Made by a program: the position numbers and the translations under genes. A DNA stretch of 64,000 bases from Bacillota bacterium (GTDB lineage Bacteria; Bacillota; Proteinivoracia; UBA4975). Positions 28,739 to 38,062 of the stretch are shown piece by piece. The stretch spans positions 79,073 to 143,072 of the forward strand of contig JAAYIH010000027.1 in the NCBI GenBank assembly GCA_012523545.1, in the 5' to 3' direction. Under the pieces are notes generated by a model. That model searched no databases. It was given only the letters and a program-made list of their open reading frames with translations, and was not told the origin of the DNA. The first letter of the stretch is position 1, and every line of letters begins with the position of its first letter.

Positions 28739-29878
28739 GTGACCAACCCACAAGTCATGGCGGGAGAAATATTTGCCCGGCTGGCCGACGCCCTGGAAAC
28801 GGGCACCTTCGGCGCTCAGGCAACCGTAGCCCTCACCACCCTGGGCAGCGAACTGGGCCCAGAAGAGCTGGTGCGGGGCGCTGAAATGGCAGTGGCACAG
28901 GACCCAGGGCTTAAAGTAATTTTAATCGGCCCCAGGGTTGAGACCGAGCTCCCGGTTATGGAGTGCGCCTGCGAGGCTGACGCCCACAGGATTATGGAGG
29001 AACTCCTGGCCGCGGGCAAAGCCGACGCCGCCGTCACCCTGCACTACAACTTCCCCCTGGGCGTGTCCACCGTGGGCCGGGTTGTTACTCCCGCCCGGGG
29101 CAAGCCCATGTTCATTGCCACCACCACCGGCGCCACGGCATCTGACCGGGTGGAGGCCATGGTCCTCAACGCCGTCGCCGGCATTGCCGTGGCCAAGTCT
29201 ATGGGGATTCCCCGGCCCAGGCTGGGCGTCCTCAATGTGGAAGGGGCGCGGCAGGTGGAACGCATCCTGAAAAACCTGGCTGCCCAGGGTTATTCCATTG
29301 AATTTTCCCAGTCTGTGCGCAGCGACGGCGGCAGCGTGTTGCGGGGCAACGACCTCCTCACCGGCAGCGCCGATGTAGTTGTCTGCGATACCCTCACCGG
29401 CAACCTGCTGATGAAGCTGTTCTCCGCCTTTACCAGCGGCGGTACCTATGAGACGCTGGGCTGGGGCTACGGTCCCGGGGTGGGAGCAGGATTTGCGAAG
29501 ATCATCAATATCATCTCCCGGGCTTCGGGAGCGCCGGTGGTGGCCGGCGCCATCCAGTATGCCGCCAGCTGCAGCAAAGGCAACCTGCCCCACGTTGCGC
29601 AAGCGGAATTCCAGGCGGCGGAACGGGCCGGTTTGGCGGCGCTATTGACCAAAACCGAAAAGCCGCAGGTGCAGGAGCTGGCGCCCCCGCCCAGGAAGCC
29701 CGTCACCGAAGAAATTGCCGGTATCGACATCCTGGAATTGGAGAACGCCGTCGGCGCCCTGTGGGCCGAAAACATCTATGCCGAAACGGGCATGGGCTGC
29801 GCCGGCCCCGTCATCCTGGTGGCGCCCGCAGACGCGGAAAAAGCCAGGGCAATCCTGGCCGGGAAAAACTACATTTAA
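28739..29878 (+). CDS. grdD: Glycine reductase complex component C alpha subunit
   Basis: PlsX-like fold: LHYNFPLGVSTVGRVVTPARGKPMFIATTTGATASDRVEAMVLNAVAGIAVAKSMGI; YAASCSKGNLPHV. Confidence 0.93.
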   Translation: MTNPQVMAGEIFARLADALETGTFGAQATVALTTLGSELGPEELVRGAEMAVAQDPGLKVILIGPRVETELPVMECACEADAHRIMEELLAAGKADAAVTLHYNFPLGVSTVGRVVTPARGKPMFIATTTGATASDRVEAMVLNAVAGIAVAKSMGIPRPRLGVLNVEGARQVERILKNLAAQGYSIEFSQSVRSDGGSVLRGNDLLTGSADVVVCDTLTGNLLMKLFSAFTSGGTYETLGWGYGPGVGAGFAKIINIISRASGAPVVAGAIQYAASCSKGNLPHVAQAEFQAAERAGLAALLTKTEKPQVQELAPPPRKPVTEEIAGIDILELENAVGALWAENIYAETGMGCAGPVILVAPADAEKARAILAGKNYI

Positions 29879-29888
29879 AAGCTGCAAC

Positions 29889-29914
29889 GCCCCGGCAGGC
29901 GAATCTGCCGGGGC
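29889..29914 (+). terminator. Strong hairpin ending the grd operon
   Basis: GCCCCGGCAG-gcgaat-CTGCCGGGGC, 10 bp perfect; weak T-tract. Confidence 0.6.
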
Positions 29915-30083
29915 ATTATGTTTATAGTATGATGCCAGCCGTCCCCGAAAGCGCGGGGTTGCCCCTAAGCGGCGCTACTTTCAGGGACAGCACAGATATA
30001 TTTTGGGGCCTGGCCAATTTCTGTCGCTGGGTTATCGGCGGCAGATGTTTTATAATGGTGCTGAGTAAGGGTGGTGGAAGCAA

Positions 30084-30596
30084 ATGCGAATTGAAAGAAT
30101 TGCCGATGCCAGATTAAAATCCCTGTATGCCGAAAAGGTGCTGCGACAGTTGCCAGACTGGTTTGGCATTGAGGCTGCCCTCCTGGAGTACGTTGCCGGG
30201 GTGGCGCCCCTGCCCTATTGGGCGGCTATGGACGGAGAAGAATGCGTAGGATTTATCGCCGTCAAAATTCATTACGCCCATACCGGGGATATCTATGTCA
30301 TGGGAGTGTTGCCGGAGTGCCACCGGCGGGGAATCGGCCGCCGGCTGATGGCCGCCGCCGAAGCGTATTTCCGGCAACAGGGCTGTAAATATGCCATCGT
30401 CAAGACCCTGAGCGAGCGGGCGAATTCCGAACATTACGAGCGCACCCGCCAGTTCTATCTTAATGTTGGGTTCGAGCCCCTCATCACTCTCACAGAGATG
30501 TGGGATGAACACAACCCCTGCCTGATCATGATCAAGGTACTGCAAGGCGTACCCGGCTGCACCCTTGTCCCCTCTTTTCCCTGCCGGGAAAAATAG
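30084..30596 (+). CDS. GNAT-family N-acetyltransferase
   Basis: IYVMGVLPECHRRGIGRRLMAAAEAYFRQQG acetyl-CoA-binding motif. Confidence 0.85.
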   Translation: MRIERIADARLKSLYAEKVLRQLPDWFGIEAALLEYVAGVAPLPYWAAMDGEECVGFIAVKIHYAHTGDIYVMGVLPECHRRGIGRRLMAAAEAYFRQQGCKYAIVKTLSERANSEHYERTRQFYLNVGFEPLITLTEMWDEHNPCLIMIKVLQGVPGCTLVPSFPCREK

Positions 30597-30635
30597 GGTA
30601 TATTATATGCAGTCCAAAGCAGGGGAGGAAACAGT

Positions 30636-31745
30636 GTGCGGCGCAGGCGCCAGTTGAAACGCTCGAACCTCATAATGTATGCCTTAATCGTCCTGGGGCT
30701 GATTCTGTCCCTCAGCGCTCCCCGCATCCCCCGCCTCATCGAAGGGGGCTACTCCCGGTCATTGTACAGGTGGCTGAGCGGGCCCCTGAGCCGGTTGACG
30801 GGCATCTTTCCCTTTTCCCTGGCCGAGACCCTGACGGTGGGGCTGGTGCTCATAGGTTTGTTCAGGCTCGTTGCGCTGGTCCGCCGGTTGCGCAAGGCCC
30901 CCGGCAATACTGTGCGAAAAATACCCCGGGCCCTGGGGCGCCTGGCCCTGGCCCTGGTCGTGGTCTGGGTTGCCTTCAACATGCTGTGGGGGCTCAATTA
31001 CAGCCGCCTGCCCTTTGCGGACATTGCGGGCCTGCCGGTGCAGCCTGGGACAGCGGCTGAGCTAAAAGAGCTGGCCCTGTACCTGACGGAGCGGGCCAAT
31101 GATCTGCGCGCAAATGTCAGCGAGGATGACCGCGGCGTAATGATGCTGGCCGACGGCGTCAGGGGGGCCCTGGCCCGGGCCGACCGGGGCTTTGCCCTGG
31201 CGGCCAAAATTTACCCCGCGCTGGGCGGCCTGTACGGCCGGCCCAAGGGCGTGCTGCTTTCCAGACTGTGGTCGTATACCGGCATCACGGGTATGTACTT
31301 TCCCTTCACCGCCGAAGCCAACGTCAACATCGACATTCCTCACTTTATGCTTCCCGCCACCGCCGCCCACGAAATGGCTCACCAGCGGGGCTTTGCCCGG
31401 GAGGACGAGGCCAACTTTCTGGCATACTTCGCGTGTTCCCTGCACCCCGATGCCGATTTTCAGTACTCGGGGACGATGCTGGCCCTGCTCAACACCATGT
31501 CGGCCCTGTACCGGGCCGACCCCGATGCTTACGCGGAGGTGCGGGAGCTGTACAGCCCCGGCCTCAACCGGGATCTCCGGGACTGGGCCGAGTACTGGCG
31601 ACGCCATGAGGGCCCTGTGGAAAGGGCATCCAACAAGATCAACGACTCTTACCTCAAGGCCAACCGCCAGCCGGACGGGGTGCAAAGTTACGGCAGGATG
31701 GTGGACTTGCTGCTGGCCATGTACCGCCAGGGTAAAATTAATTAA
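30636..31745 (+). CDS. DUF3810-like membrane protein with zinc-metalloprotease motif
   Basis: N-terminal TM helices; GITGMYFPFTAEANVNIDIPHFMLPATAAHEMAHQRGFAREDEANFLAY (HEMAH). Confidence 0.75.
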   Translation: MRRRRQLKRSNLIMYALIVLGLILSLSAPRIPRLIEGGYSRSLYRWLSGPLSRLTGIFPFSLAETLTVGLVLIGLFRLVALVRRLRKAPGNTVRKIPRALGRLALALVVVWVAFNMLWGLNYSRLPFADIAGLPVQPGTAAELKELALYLTERANDLRANVSEDDRGVMMLADGVRGALARADRGFALAAKIYPALGGLYGRPKGVLLSRLWSYTGITGMYFPFTAEANVNIDIPHFMLPATAAHEMAHQRGFAREDEANFLAYFACSLHPDADFQYSGTMLALLNTMSALYRADPDAYAEVRELYSPGLNRDLRDWAEYWRRHEGPVERASNKINDSYLKANRQPDGVQSYGRMVDLLLAMYRQGKIN

Positions 31746-31957
31746 CGGGACCGGAAAAGGCAAGTATAAAATGGCATGACAAATACGCGTTAGAACAGCG
31801 AAGAGAAGTGCCGCCTCTCCCTTTTCATATTGCCGGGACAGAAGATTAATCTCGAATTGATAACCAAGCATAACCGTACACGGGGAATTTCTTTCGAGTT
31901 GCCAGGCAGGCAGGGAAAGGCATTTCCAGGCAAAATCAGTTAGGCGAATAATATCTT

Positions 31958-31980
31958 AACCGGCTGCGTGCCGGTTTTTT
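31958..31980 (+). terminator. Intrinsic terminator ~215 nt after the DUF3810 stop
   Basis: AACCGGC-tgcgt-GCCGGTT-TTTT. Confidence 0.75.
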
Positions 31981-31993
31981 ATACATGAAATAC

Positions 31994-32022
31994 TTGACGA
32001 AATTGGTCAGGGATGCTTTAAT
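31994..32022 (+). promoter_or_regulatory. Sigma-70-type promoter for feoAB
   Basis: TTGACG - 17 nt - TTTAAT. Confidence 0.6.
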
Positions 32023-32033
32023 AGAGGCGTAGT

Positions 32034-32048
32034 TGAAAATTATTCTCA
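32034..32048 (+). promoter_or_regulatory. Fur-box-like operator
   Basis: TGAAAATTATTCTCA, 13/15 match to the 7-1-7 Fur box TGATAATNATTATCA counting N as a match; just downstream of the -10. Confidence 0.6.
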
Positions 32049-32064
32049 ATTTGGAGGTGGCCCC

Positions 32065-32295
32065 ATGACCCTTGCCGATGTCAAACAAGGGCAGAAAATC
32101 GTCATCCGGCACATAGCCGATCCTCTGGTGCGGGTTCAGGCCATCAGGTTCGGCATTGCCGAGGGTGCAGAAGTCACGTGCTCCTCGGTAATCGCCTCCG
32201 GCCCGATTACTGTGAAAAAAAACATGCAGGAAATAGCAGTGGGGCGCGGCCTGGCCAAAAAGATCCGCGTTAGCCCCGTTGAAGATAAAATATAG
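32065..32295 (+). CDS. feoA: Ferrous iron transport protein A
   Basis: SH3-like MTLADVKQGQKIVIRHIADPLVRVQAIRFGIAEGAEVTCS...GRGLAKKIRVSP, directly upstream of feoB. Confidence 0.88.
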   Translation: MTLADVKQGQKIVIRHIADPLVRVQAIRFGIAEGAEVTCSSVIASGPITVKKNMQEIAVGRGLAKKIRVSPVEDKI

Positions 32296-32309
32296 AAAGG
32301 GATGGCGGC

Positions 32310-34166
32310 ATGCAACATTGCCATGACATTAACAAAGCCATTGCAATCCCCGCTGGCGCCCGCAAAATTGTATTGGTGGGCAACCCCAATGTGGGCAAAT
32401 CCGTATTTTTTAACGCTCTGACGGGGCTGTACGTCGACGTTTCCAATTTTCCCGGCACCACGGTGGAAATAAGTTACGGCCCCCTGGGGCGGGATGTAGT
32501 CATCGATACCCCCGGGGTTTACGGCATTTCTTCTTTCAACGACGAGGAAAAGGTGGCCAGGGACGTAATTCTCGATGCCGATATCGTCCTCAACATCGTC
32601 GACGCCTGTCACCTGGAGCGGGACCTCTTTCTCACCCTGCAGGTCATCGATACCGGCAAGCCGGTGGTGGTGGCCCTGAACATGATGGACGAGGCCAAGG
32701 CCAGGAAGCGCATGGTGGATGTGGACTTGCTCAGCGACTTGCTGGGAGTGCCGGTTATTCCCACCGTGGCAACCCGGAAGTCGGGCATCGACCAGGTCAA
32801 GGCCGCTCTGGACAGCGCCCGCCCGGGCATAATCGACCACGAGCTCGCGCAACACCTGGCTGCGCTGCAAAACCGGGTGGCCAAGCAGGGGGACGCCCTG
32901 CTTATACTGGAAGACGATCCCCATGTGGCGGAGTACCACGGCGTCGAACCTGGCGGCATGCGGGAAGAGATCTACCGGCGTCGCCGCCGGCGGGTCGACG
33001 ATATCGTCCGCCACGCAGTGAAAGAAGAGTGCGCGAAAGTTTCCTTTCGGGAGCGCCTGGGCCAGTGGATGATGCGGCCCTTCCCCGGCATTCCCATCCT
33101 TATGGCCGTCCTGGCGGCAGCCTACTGGCTCATCGGGGTTTTTGTCGCCCAGACGGTGGTGGAGATTACCGAAGAGGTAATCATGAGCCAGTACTACTAT
33201 AACTTTATAATGAGACTGGTTACCCGTTTCATTGCCGCGGATTCCGCTCTCGGCGCCATACTGGCGGGAGAATTTGGCCTCCTGACCATGACGCCCATTT
33301 ACCTCTTTGGCTTGCTGTTGCCCCTGGTGGTCGGCTTTTACCTGTTTCTGTCGGCCATGGAGGATTCCGGTTACCTGCCCCGGGTGGCCACCCTTACAGA
33401 CAGGGCGCTGACGGGAATCGGCCTCAACGGCCGGGCCATAATTCCCATTATCCTGGGATTCGGCTGCGTTACCATGGCGACCATAACCACCCGGCTGCTG
33501 GGCTCCCGGCGAGAGCGGGTCATTGCCACTGCCCTGCTGGGGATTACCATTCCCTGTTCCGCCCAGCTGGGCGTCATCGCCGGCCTGATTTCCCCGCTGG
33601 GCCCGGGCTATATAGTCATCTATGTCGTCACCATTGTGGCGGTCTTTGGCCTGGTGGGCCGGGGGCTCCACAGAGTATTGCCCGGGGAATCCACGCACCT
33701 GCTCATCGACCTGCCGCCGCTGCGCCTGCCCCGGCTGGAAAACGTGCTAAAAAAGACCTTCCACCGGACGTGGCATTTTCTCAGCGAGGCTGCGCCCCTC
33801 TTTGCCCTGGGCGCCCTGCTCATCACAGTGTTGCAACTGACGGGGCTGCTGGATGTTTTCCAAAACATCATGGCGCCGGTGACCACCGGCCTGTTGAGGC
33901 TGCCCCGGGAGACGGCCACCGCCTTCATCATGGGTATCATGCGCCGGGACTTTGGCGCCGCAGGCCTGTACGATATAAACCTGACACCTGTGCAAACCCT
34001 GGTGGCCCTGGTCACCATAACCCTGTTTGTGCCCTGCATCGCTTCGGTCATGATAATCTTTAAAGAGCGGACCTGGAAGGAAAGCGCGGCCATTTGGGCG
34101 GGCTCTTTTGTCACCGCTTTCCTGACGGGCGGCATCCTGGCCTGGCTTATGGGGTGGCTGGCATGA
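32310..34166 (+). CDS. feoB: Ferrous iron transport protein B
   Basis: VLVGNPNVGKSVFFNALTGLYVDVSNFPGTTVE G1/G2; DTPGVYGI G3; Gate domains CVTMATITTRLLGSRRERVIATALLGITIPCSAQL. Confidence 0.95.
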   Translation: MQHCHDINKAIAIPAGARKIVLVGNPNVGKSVFFNALTGLYVDVSNFPGTTVEISYGPLGRDVVIDTPGVYGISSFNDEEKVARDVILDADIVLNIVDACHLERDLFLTLQVIDTGKPVVVALNMMDEAKARKRMVDVDLLSDLLGVPVIPTVATRKSGIDQVKAALDSARPGIIDHELAQHLAALQNRVAKQGDALLILEDDPHVAEYHGVEPGGMREEIYRRRRRRVDDIVRHAVKEECAKVSFRERLGQWMMRPFPGIPILMAVLAAAYWLIGVFVAQTVVEITEEVIMSQYYYNFIMRLVTRFIAADSALGAILAGEFGLLTMTPIYLFGLLLPLVVGFYLFLSAMEDSGYLPRVATLTDRALTGIGLNGRAIIPIILGFGCVTMATITTRLLGSRRERVIATALLGITIPCSAQLGVIAGLISPLGPGYIVIYVVTIVAVFGLVGRGLHRVLPGESTHLLIDLPPLRLPRLENVLKKTFHRTWHFLSEAAPLFALGALLITVLQLTGLLDVFQNIMAPVTTGLLRLPRETATAFIMGIMRRDFGAAGLYDINLTPVQTLVALVTITLFVPCIASVMIIFKERTWKESAAIWAGSFVTAFLTGGILAWLMGWLA

Positions 34167-34303
34167 CCTTTGTCTGCGCCACTTGCGGCTGCCAGCTAAA
34201 AGAACCGGGGCTGCGTTGTCCCCGCTGCCAGGAACCCCTGCACTTTGTGTGCACCGGCTGTCCGCTGAAAAAAGAGGGGAAGTGTCCGGGCGGCGGCTGC
34301 TGA
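34163..34303 (+). CDS. 46-aa cysteine-rich (zinc-ribbon-like) small protein coupled to feoB
   Basis: ATGA overlap with the feoB stop; MTFVCATCGCQLKEPGLRCPRCQEPLHFVCTGCPLKKEGKCPGGGC, 9 Cys. Confidence 0.75.
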   Translation: MTFVCATCGCQLKEPGLRCPRCQEPLHFVCTGCPLKKEGKCPGGGC

Positions 34304-34347
34304 CTATGTGGTCATTGCAGTCTCAAGATATACCTCAGAACAAATAT

Positions 34348-34371
34348 CCGCCTTAAGGGCGGTCTTTTTTT
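34348..34371 (+). terminator. Intrinsic terminator of the feo operon
   Basis: CCGCC-ttaag-GGCGG-TCTTTTTTT. Confidence 0.7.
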
Positions 34372-34513
34372 GCTTTTGCAATTCTGTTCACCCCGTGTCG
34401 GATTCTGTCGAAAAAGGAAGCGCTTTTGCAGGTTTAAATTACAGGAGTTTGGGGAGCTTGTGCAGAATTTAACAGTATCGGAAACCGCCCGTTTTGCTAA
34501 AGGAGTTGGCAAA

Positions 34514-35269
34514 ATGAGACTGAAGTTAATCATGGATTGTAATCCCGGTGCCGTGTTGCCCTACAATTACAATTACCAATTGGTGCAAATCATCAGGAGA
34601 GCGATACACCAGGTCAACCCCGCGGGGTCAGGACTGGGGAAATGTTTTAATCTCTACACCTTCTCCCAGCTCTATTTTGAAAAGTATGCCATCGGTAAAG
34701 AGGGTATTCTGAACCAGGGCGAAAGGGTGCATTGGTATGTCACCTCGCCGCGCATAATATTTTTGGAAACTCTCCTCAGGGGGATGAAGAATATCCGCTC
34801 GCTGCAGTTGGGCGACAGCACCCTTTGGGTGCAGGGCGCCGAGGTGCTGGGCGACCCGGATATCAAAGATAAAATGGAGTTTTCCTGTATGTCGCCCATC
34901 AGCATTGCCTGCGCCGGAAGCAGCAAAGATGCGCGTCCGCGCTACGGGCGCATTGAGGACCGCGATTTCAGCGAAAAGCTGCGCCAGGACCTCATCAGCA
35001 AGTATTACAAGGTCTATGACGCTCTGCCCAGCGACGAAAACCTGCACTTTGAGTTCAACAAGACTTATATTAAGAACAAGGCCCGGGTAACCAGGCTGGT
35101 GGACTTCAACGGCGTCAAGATTTTAGGCTACATGGTCCCCTTTACCGTCACAGGGAACCCCGAACTGATTCAGCTGGGTTACCAGCTGGGTTTCGGACAC
35201 AAAAACAGTTGCGGTTTTGGCATGGTAAAAATTTGGTATTCCCAGCAACGCCAGGACGAGGCGGGCTGA
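34514..35269 (+). CDS. cas6: Cas6-type CRISPR RNA endoribonuclease (orphan)
   Basis: MRLKLIMDCNPGAVLPYNYNYQLVQIIRRAI...LGYQLGFGHKNSCGFGMVKIW, C-terminal glycine-rich loop typical of Cas6. Confidence 0.82.
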   Translation: MRLKLIMDCNPGAVLPYNYNYQLVQIIRRAIHQVNPAGSGLGKCFNLYTFSQLYFEKYAIGKEGILNQGERVHWYVTSPRIIFLETLLRGMKNIRSLQLGDSTLWVQGAEVLGDPDIKDKMEFSCMSPISIACAGSSKDARPRYGRIEDRDFSEKLRQDLISKYYKVYDALPSDENLHFEFNKTYIKNKARVTRLVDFNGVKILGYMVPFTVTGNPELIQLGYQLGFGHKNSCGFGMVKIWYSQQRQDEAG

Positions 35270-35363
35270 CAGACAACTGCAGCGGAAAAGGCATGGCTGA
35301 ACCCATGCCTTTTCTCAGCAGGAATTCCTTTGCCCAGGGTAGAAGTTAACTTGGTCGAAGGAG

Positions 35364-36497
35364 ATGATGGCGGTGCAAACCTACAGACCGACGCGGGCAG
35401 AGATTAATCTGGCTAACATCGCCCATAATGTCCGGGAATTCCGGCGCCACATTCCCCAGCCCACCAGGCTTATGGCAGTGGTCAAGGCCGACGGATACGG
35501 GCACGGCGCCGTTGAAGTGAGCCGGGCGGCCCTGGCTGCCGGTGCCGAATGGCTGGCAGTGGCCCTGGCGGAAGAGGGCATCCGCCTCCGCCAGGCCGGC
35601 CTGGCGGCCCCCGTACTTATCCTGGGATATCTGCCTCCCGAATCCATCGGCGCCGTCATCCAATACCGCCTCACCCCGGGCATTACAGACAGGGAGACCC
35701 TGGAACTCCTGGAAGACGAAGCCCGGCGGCAGAGGCGTCGGGTGGGGGTTCATGTCAAGGTGGACACCGGCATGGGCAGGCTGGGCCTTCGCGGAGCGGA
35801 CGGCCTGGACCTGGCGCGGCGGATAATGGCGTCGGCCCATCTGGAACTGGAAGGCATTTATACTCATTTTGCCGCCGCCGACGAGGCGGACAAGGGGTTT
35901 ACCCTGGCGCAATTGGATAATTTTAAATCCCTGGTGGAAACAATAAAGAAGGAAAAGCCGCAGGTAATAGCCCACTGCGCCAACAGCGCCGCCGCCATTG
36001 AAATACCCCAGGCCCGTTTCGACATGGTGCGTATCGGCATCAGCCTGTACGGCCTGTATCCTTCGCCGGAAGTGAAGCCATTGGTGGCACTAAGGCCGGC
36101 CATGTCTCTGCACACCCGCATCGCCTTTGTCAAGGAAGTGCCCGCCCACACCCCCATCAGCTACGGCCGCACTTATTACACTTCCCGGCCCAGCCGCATC
36201 GCCACCCTGCCCCTGGGATATGCCGACGGGTACATGCGGCAACTGTCGGGAAAAGCCAGTGTGTTGATTCGGGGGCGCCGTGTTCCCCAGGTGGGCCGCA
36301 TTTGCATGGACTACTGCATGGTGGACGTCACCGACCTTCCCCCGGTGGGTCCCGGTGAACCGGTGGTGGTTTTCGGCCGCCAGGGCGACGGCGAAATCTC
36401 CGCCGACGAACTGGCCAGGCTGGCGGGGACAATAAATTACGAGATTGTCTGCGCCGTTTCTTCCCGGGTGCCCAGGCATTATACGTACCAGGCTTGA
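35364..36497 (+). CDS. alr: Alanine racemase
   Basis: RAEINLANIAHNVREFR, MAVVKADGYGHGAVEVS (PLP lysine), RICMDYCMVDVTDLP. Confidence 0.94.
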   Translation: MMAVQTYRPTRAEINLANIAHNVREFRRHIPQPTRLMAVVKADGYGHGAVEVSRAALAAGAEWLAVALAEEGIRLRQAGLAAPVLILGYLPPESIGAVIQYRLTPGITDRETLELLEDEARRQRRRVGVHVKVDTGMGRLGLRGADGLDLARRIMASAHLELEGIYTHFAAADEADKGFTLAQLDNFKSLVETIKKEKPQVIAHCANSAAAIEIPQARFDMVRIGISLYGLYPSPEVKPLVALRPAMSLHTRIAFVKEVPAHTPISYGRTYYTSRPSRIATLPLGYADGYMRQLSGKASVLIRGRRVPQVGRICMDYCMVDVTDLPPVGPGEPVVVFGRQGDGEISADELARLAGTINYEIVCAVSSRVPRHYTYQA

Positions 36498-36523
36498 CAC
36501 AAGCCCAATTTTTTAAATATAAT
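36494..36523 (+). promoter_or_regulatory. Consensus promoter for mazEF
   Basis: TTGACA - 18 nt - TATAAT; the -35 overlaps the alr stop codon. Confidence 0.65.
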
Positions 36524-36552
36524 ACATCTATACGCCCGCGCATATATATTTG

Positions 36553-36568
36553 ATATACTAATGTATAT
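36553..36568 (+). promoter_or_regulatory. Candidate MazE operator palindrome
   Basis: ATATAC-TAAT-GTATAT between the -10 and the mazE start. Confidence 0.45.
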
Positions 36569-36587
36569 ATATCCAGGGGGTGCTGAT

Positions 36588-36860
36588 GTGGCTCAAACCA
36601 AGCGGATCATGATTTCCCTTCCCAATACTCTGTTGCAGGAAGTCGACGGCATTGCCAACCAGGAGAATATTAACCGCAGCCAGTTGATTCGCGAGGCCAT
36701 GCGTTTCTACATCAATGAGCTGAAAAAACGCCAGATTCGCCAGCGCCTGCAGCTGGGTTATGTGGAAATGTCCAAGATCAACCTCAGCCTGGCCAACGAA
36801 GCGGTGGAAGCAGAAAACGAAGCCGTCAGGACTATTGAAACCATGGTCGGCGGGGCGTGA
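36588..36860 (+). CDS. Ribbon-helix-helix antitoxin (MazE/EndoAI-like)
   Basis: [40 protein letters not shown], next to MazF. Confidence 0.88.
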   Translation: MAQTKRIMISLPNTLLQEVDGIANQENINRSQLIREAMRFYINELKKRQIRQRLQLGYVEMSKINLSLANEAVEAENEAVRTIETMVGGA

Positions 36861-36864
36861 GGCC

Positions 36865-37215
36865 ATGAATGTCAAGCGGGGCGATGTCTTTTTTGCTGAT
36901 TTGAGCCCGGTGGTGGGTTCGGAACAGGGCGGCGTGCGCCCGGTGCTGATTATCCAAAATGACGTGGGCAACAAATACAGCCCTACAGTGATTGTGGCGG
37001 CCATCACCTCCCAGATCCAAAAAGCCAAGTTGCCCACCCATGTCGAGATAACCGCCGCGGAACACGGCCTCGACAGGGATTCGGTGGTGCTATTGGAGCA
37101 GATTCGCACCATTGACAAGCAGCGCCTCAATGAAAGGGTGACCCACCTGGCTCCGGAACTGATGGAGCGGGTGGATGAAGCTCTGCAGATCAGCCTGGGG
37201 CTCATCGATTTTTAA
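36865..37215 (+). CDS. MazF/EndoA mRNA interferase toxin
   Basis: [48 protein letters not shown]. Confidence 0.95.
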   Translation: MNVKRGDVFFADLSPVVGSEQGGVRPVLIIQNDVGNKYSPTVIVAAITSQIQKAKLPTHVEITAAEHGLDRDSVVLLEQIRTIDKQRLNERVTHLAPELMERVDEALQISLGLIDF

Positions 37216-37228
37216 ATACATATGATAA

Positions 37229-37260
37229 AAAGGCTCTGCGGTATTCGGCGCAGAGCCTTT
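37229..37260. terminator. Intrinsic terminator after mazF
   Basis: AAAGGCTCTGCG-8 nt-CGCAGAGCCTTT, 12 bp perfect. Confidence 0.75.
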
Positions 37261-37340
37261 AATTATACAATTACCCGGCAAATTCCCTGCCGGTTGAAAA
37301 TTAGTGCTCCTGTATTATTTTCCGCTGTATATCCTTTTAG

Positions 37341-37787
37341 CTAGTTAAACCTGTTTTTGTAGGCGTTGAACTTTGGCCGGGCAGTAATCTTGCCGTTTGC
37401 CCGCAAGTTGCAAAAGTTGACTGAGTATTTTCCCTTGCTTAGCCCGCTTTTCAGGCGAAGGGATGTGGAAACAAGTTCCAGCGAAGGAATCACCCAGTAG
37501 GTATCGATGAACTCGGAGTAAAAATTAAAATAGTCATTGGGCCGGGGGTTGTTAATTTCGAAGGTGGAAAAACGCCAGGCGTTCCTGGGGTTACAATCTT
37601 TGGAGCGGGCTTTTACCTGGATATCGATGTACCGCGGTTCCCGACTGTTCAGCCGAACAATGCAATCAATACCCTTGTCATCCACAAAGGTCTGGTAAAC
37701 ATCGTACCCGCGCCTGAGCAACTCCGCGATAACGGCATATTCCTGCCGCTTCCCAAATGAAGCGGAACTGTTAATATGGTTTGGCAT
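37341..37787 (-). CDS. Putative PD-(D/E)XK-like nuclease-fold protein (DUF4365-like)
   Basis: SFGKRQEYAVIAELLRRGYDVYQTFVDDKGIDCIVRL...YIDIQVKARS (D-xx-QxK). Confidence 0.45.
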   Translation of the reverse strand: MPNHINSSASFGKRQEYAVIAELLRRGYDVYQTFVDDKGIDCIVRLNSREPRYIDIQVKARSKDCNPRNAWRFSTFEINNPRPNDYFNFYSEFIDTYWVIPSLELVSTSLRLKSGLSKGKYSVNFCNLRANGKITARPKFNAYKNRFN

Positions 37788-38062
37788 TACAATTAACTCC
37801 TCTCTAGGGTAACGCAACATATACTTGTCTTTTTACTTATTGCTTGTATGGGCTGTGTGGTTTGCATTTACTTCATTCTACTACCACATTTTTCCATAAA
37901 AAGGTTTCTATAAAGGCAATTTTCGCATGCAATCCTTTTAATTTCGCCTTTATGCAGGCTACACAGATTCCCGGCCTCAAGAGTCGCACCGAACTATCCA
38001 GTGGGATCAATGACGGATGAGCGGATTGCGCGAAACCGCTGCAATACTTTATTCTTGTAAAG

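Noticed and set aside
32136-33698. 520-aa minus-strand ORF
   Set aside because: Antisense to feoB; His/Gln/Gly-rich shadow translation.
36494-37260. alr-mazEF arrangement as a novel module
   Set aside because: alr followed by an EndoAI/EndoA pair is an ordinary Firmicute arrangement (as in B. subtilis); only the operator details were reported.
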